Source: Eudromia elegans (lineage: Eukaryota; Chordata; Aves; Tinamiformes; Tinamidae). Taken from it: a DNA stretch of 64,000 nucleotides. The DNA lies in contig PTEX01000110.1 of NCBI GenBank assembly GCA_003342815.1, positions 965,651 to 1,029,650 of the forward strand, written 5' to 3'. Shown here piece after piece: positions 60,561 to 64,000 of this stretch. The translations under genes and the position numbers were made by a program. Positions within the stretch are counted from its first letter, which is position 1. Every line of letters starts with the position of its first letter. Below the pieces are notes generated by a model. The model was not told the origin of the DNA and made no database searches. It worked only from the letters and a program-made list of their open reading frames with translations.

Positions 60561-62690
60561 GATATTTATCACTCTGAACACTTCTTAGCTCCAGCATGTA
60601 AGTCACCTCCTCTCCTTCTGATCCTTGCCACATTTGCTGGGACCATCAGATGTCTTATACTATATTCTGCACTTCTTCCAGGAGCTCTTTCCAAATCAAA
60701 TCATTCCTCTGTTCTATTATCATTTGCAGAAAGAATTATCCCCGCTTTTACCAACAAAGAAATACCTTTAAAATCAGAATGTGCTTGTATAAACATAGAT
60801 CATTGAATGAAGTAGCCATGTTCAGAAATGGAAAATAATTATTTCAGAAGTGAAATATCCGAGTAGAAAACATAAGGGCCCCGCTAAGGCCACATTCCAA
60901 AACCATTTTAAATCACTGTTGTCCTTTCCACTTGGTTCCAGTGAACTCGGTATCAAAGCTTAAAAAAAAAAAAGTCACTTCTGACATTCTCATTGAAGAG
61001 AGATGAAAAATTAAATTAAAAAAATCAACAGGGCTTATTTTTACAGTGCAAATCTCAGGCTGGATAATAAGGTGAAGCTGTTTAATTGACATATGAGCCA
61101 ATCTCAATTCCCTCATCTCTGGTCTCACTATTTAAGTGATTTCCAGGTGTTACAATGCCTCATCTTAAGTGCAGAATAGAATAGAGGAACCAAGGATGTT
61201 TTGGCAGGGCAGGAGCTAGGGAATCACCTAAGATGTGGCCACAGAGTGCTGAGGGAAGCTCCAGCCTACCACTGCTGCTGGGTCACAGATAGGGGCTGTT
61301 CAAACAGGGTTTTTCTGCTAGTTTCCCAGGGAGGGTAGGTCATCAATCCTGGAGGGACAAGGCAAGCAAATGTGTTTATCACGGCTTCTTGTTGCCCTGC
61401 TAAAAAGAAACCACTTGCATAAGAGAGTGCTCTTTCTGCAACCCCCCAAACCCACGGCCTGGGCATACCTGCAGCCCTGCTCAAGACTTCCTCAATCACA
61501 AGTTATATGGTTGGAATAACTACTGCCGACTAAAACCTGGTTTCAAAGCAGTACAAAAGAGCAGAACTAGGATGCAGACGTTCACCATTTTGGAGGGCTT
61601 CCTTGTCTTTCTCTCAGTTGCTTCTTTCACTATTGAATCAAAAAGGTTTTGGAGAAACGTTTTTGTGATCACCTATTCAATGATATTTCTATGATAGAAC
61701 CAAGTAGTCTCCTTCTTAAGGAAGGGAAGAACAAATCTGCCTGCCTTAAGGAACTTGAATAGTTGGAAATGAAAACAAGACAAAACAAAAACACCTGTAT
61801 TTTGGGGATGCAGTTTCTAGGATGTGCTAGTGCCTCACAGAACTATATCAAGCTTTTTTCACCAACTTTTTATCACCACAGCTAGTTTCTGTGATGCTAT
61901 CAGAAGAAACAAAATATTCCCATCTAAAATATTATTATAAAATAGTACGTTCATTTATCCCTTAATGTGAATAGCTACTTTATTTACATTATTAAAACAT
62001 ATTTGCACAAAAAAAAAAAATCACTGACGTGATATTCAGTAAAACAGACAATGCGAAAAGCAACTTATATTCTTATCTCCTCTACTATTACATATGGCAA
62101 GAGACTTTAAAATACTGTTTGTCATCCATCAGTCAGAACTCATTCTACAAGCAAAGCTCTCAGGATTTTAAACAGCTCATTTTCTTTACTTTTTAAATTA
62201 ATTTAAATTCTATCCGTGCAGAAGATCTAGTGAAATCCTATCTTTATGACTTGTACACATTGAGTATATATTTTCATTGTGGAAAAATACTAGGGGTTAC
62301 TTAGAATGAAATAGAAGTGAGAAAAAAAGACGCAGTGTTAGTGTGAGAGCTCTCAGGTATTGCTCATAAAGATACACAAGGCTGGAGATAAATGAAGATC
62401 TTGAGCAAAAAAAGACTAGAGATTCTCTAAAAGTAGCTATTAGAGGAGTAGAAGAGGAGAAGTTTTGAAGTAAAGAGACCTCTATGATTATTTCTCTATA
62501 AAATATAAAAATAATGGTCTTTGCTGAAGGAAGGGATTTTCCAGCTTTCTAAGGTACAAGAATACAACAGAAAAAGTCTTAATTAAAAGAAGTAACACAT
62601 CAAAAATAAATCTTCTTTGTAAAAATAACCAGTTTAAATGTGTTATTAGGATCACCAAATATTCTGACTACAAAATCACCATCCTCTGAG

Positions 62691-63120
62691 CCCTCTCACC
62701 ATGGCTGTGACACAAAGAAATATTCTCATTAAAGTCATTTGCATCACCATTCAAATAAGGTGGAATTTTGTTTGCCTTGTTTTATTTGATTGTTTTCTCT
62801 GTGCCTCTTCCTATATTTGCATATTCCTTTACGCTTGAGGTAGAAGGGTCAGGATTTCAGTGTCGCTGCCTTTGGAGAGATAAGGCACCGCCAGGCGCTT
62901 GGGACCGGAGGGACAGAAATGCTAACACAAATATGTGAAATTAGAAGCTTGTTCTGCAAGGCCTGAATTAATAGTTCCTTAATTTCAATTCACAGAGTTA
63001 TCTTTGTTAAATGATTAGTTCCTTTAGACCTCAGAAACTAATTATGAGCATGAATGGTCAGATAAGACTGAGATTAGATAAGACTTAATTAGCACTTTGT
63101 AACTTTTCCTATGTTTGACT
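62691..63120. promoter_or_regulatory. Enhancer-like patch with octamer and GATA motifs
   Basis: Repeat-free stretch with two perfect ATTTGCAT octamers (62,737-62,744 and 62,815-62,822), an exact direct repeat of AGATAAGACT (63,060-63,069 and 63,076-63,085), each copy containing a GATA-factor site, and a TTAATTAGC homeodomain word just after. The clustered motifs suggest a tissue-specific enhancer. This is motif-based inference only. Confidence 0.4.
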
Positions 63121-64000
63121 ACTACAGCAGAACTATTACCAAAGAAACTGGACTTGCTTTAGCAGATACCAGGAGGTAGAGAGTTTTTGCCACTGCACAG
63201 AGAAAAACAACTCTTTCTGGCAAAACAACAACTTCTCTGACAAATTGTTATCTTTTTTGTACATACAGCTGCCTTGACCAACTGGAATAAAATGACCAAG
63301 AAACTTTAAGAGGATCATTTTAGGGAAAACTTCAAGCCACCATTACTTAGATATGCTCTACTGAATTTTTACCATCTACTTTGCATAGGATTTACCTGCA
63401 TTTCAGAATATATCTAGGGCCCCTGAGTTCACTGGCTGAACATGAATCTTCTGACATTTATTTTGTCACCTATAGAAACAGATGTTTCACACTGACCTTT
63501 CACATGTTTTAATCAAAATTCCTTAGAGTTGCAGTATCTTTCCCAGCTTAAAGAGCACTTGGTGATGAAACAGCCTAGGCTCACAAATTACTTTTTGTCT
63601 ATTGTATGAAATATTAAAAAAAAAAAAAAAAAGAGAGAGAGAAAAAAAGGAGGAGGTTAAGCAACCACGTGGCAGTGCGCACCAACCTAATAGTTTAAAC
63701 CAGTGTGCTCAAGACACTGCATATGTCCTTGGTAGCAAAGGAGGAACCAAGTCTTCTTTATTACTCCATCACCAAAAGATCTTTAAAAATGCTGTATACA
63801 TTTCAGTCTAAAATCAGAAAGTATCACAAAACTTTGCTGCATTTTAGATGATCAATTTAAATATTTTCCTTCNGTGTCAAAAAAAAAATTACTTTTCAGT
63901 ACTTTTGCTTCCAGGAGCCTCACTCCTTCCTATGTATTTTAACAATACATTGGTGCACATGATATGAACAACAGGAGGTAAAAGTCACAGAGTCTGTTTT
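63121..64000. other. Non-coding DNA, nothing specific
   Basis: AT-rich sequence with an A run passing into GAGAGA at 63,616-63,642 and one ambiguous base (N at 63,873). No exon or repeat family was identified. Confidence 0.6.

Larger units (their letters stand above)
57120..62690. other. AT-rich non-coding DNA
   Basis: No gene recognised. It includes a 23-base tandem duplication (59,244-59,289), a poly(A) run (60,536-60,560), T runs near 58,012-58,028 and 58,350-58,361, and a short GC-richer stretch at 58,720-58,880. Open frames are short. Confidence 0.6.

Noticed and set aside
1..64000. CRISPR arrays, operons, phage or bacterial mobile systems
   Set aside because: No regularly spaced repeats, ribosome-binding-site-led gene strings or long coding frames exist; the sequence is vertebrate nuclear DNA.

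Overview
The window looks like nuclear DNA from a bird. It is moderately AT-rich with sparse repeats. The one large interspersed repeat is a decayed CR1 LINE, the retrotransposon family that dominates avian and reptilian genomes, and there is one large unmethylated-type CpG island. A crocodilian or turtle cannot be strictly excluded, but the very low repeat density (one CR1, one tRNA-type SINE and one older CR1/L3-like remnant in 64 kb) favours a bird. No bacterial, viral or organellar gene organisation is visible.

Layout. Bases 1-11,500 are non-coding, with two small CpG-dense patches (about 1.0 and 3.2 kb) and a stretch near 7.8-8.6 kb that reads like conserved non-coding DNA. Bases 11,540-13,480 hold a minus-strand CR1 with recognisable endonuclease, reverse transcriptase and 3' UTR pieces, followed directly by a degenerate tRNA-derived SINE (13,500-13,725). 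From 13.7 to 47.3 kb there is intron-like or intergenic DNA with several enhancer-like patches (16.6, 27.1, 27.8, 30.4 and 31.2-31.5 kb), short tandem duplications, palindromes and homopolymer runs. A 129-codon minus-strand open frame lies at 47.3-47.7 kb.

The main functional landmark is the CpG island at about 49.1-51.3 kb, interrupted by a 935-base assembly gap (49,899-50,833). It contains GC boxes and at least two strong minus-strand splice donors (exon ends at 50,946 and 49,847), with a weaker one at 49,684. I therefore read it as the promoter and alternative first exons of a gene transcribed leftwards, so that much or all of 1-49 kb would be its first intron. This is inference: no downstream coding exon could be recognised, and the gene is not named. 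To the right, an ancient CR1/L3-like remnant (about 54.0-54.3 kb), a candidate minus-strand mini-exon with an in-frame ATG and a consensus donor (57,040-57,119), and an octamer/GATA-motif patch (62.7-63.1 kb) complete the window.

No protein-coding gene is called with confidence, and I found no convincing evidence of a previously undescribed system. The items most worth checking are the promoter and its missing core, the 57 kb candidate exon, the conserved-looking non-coding patches, and a few unusually perfect inverted repeats.
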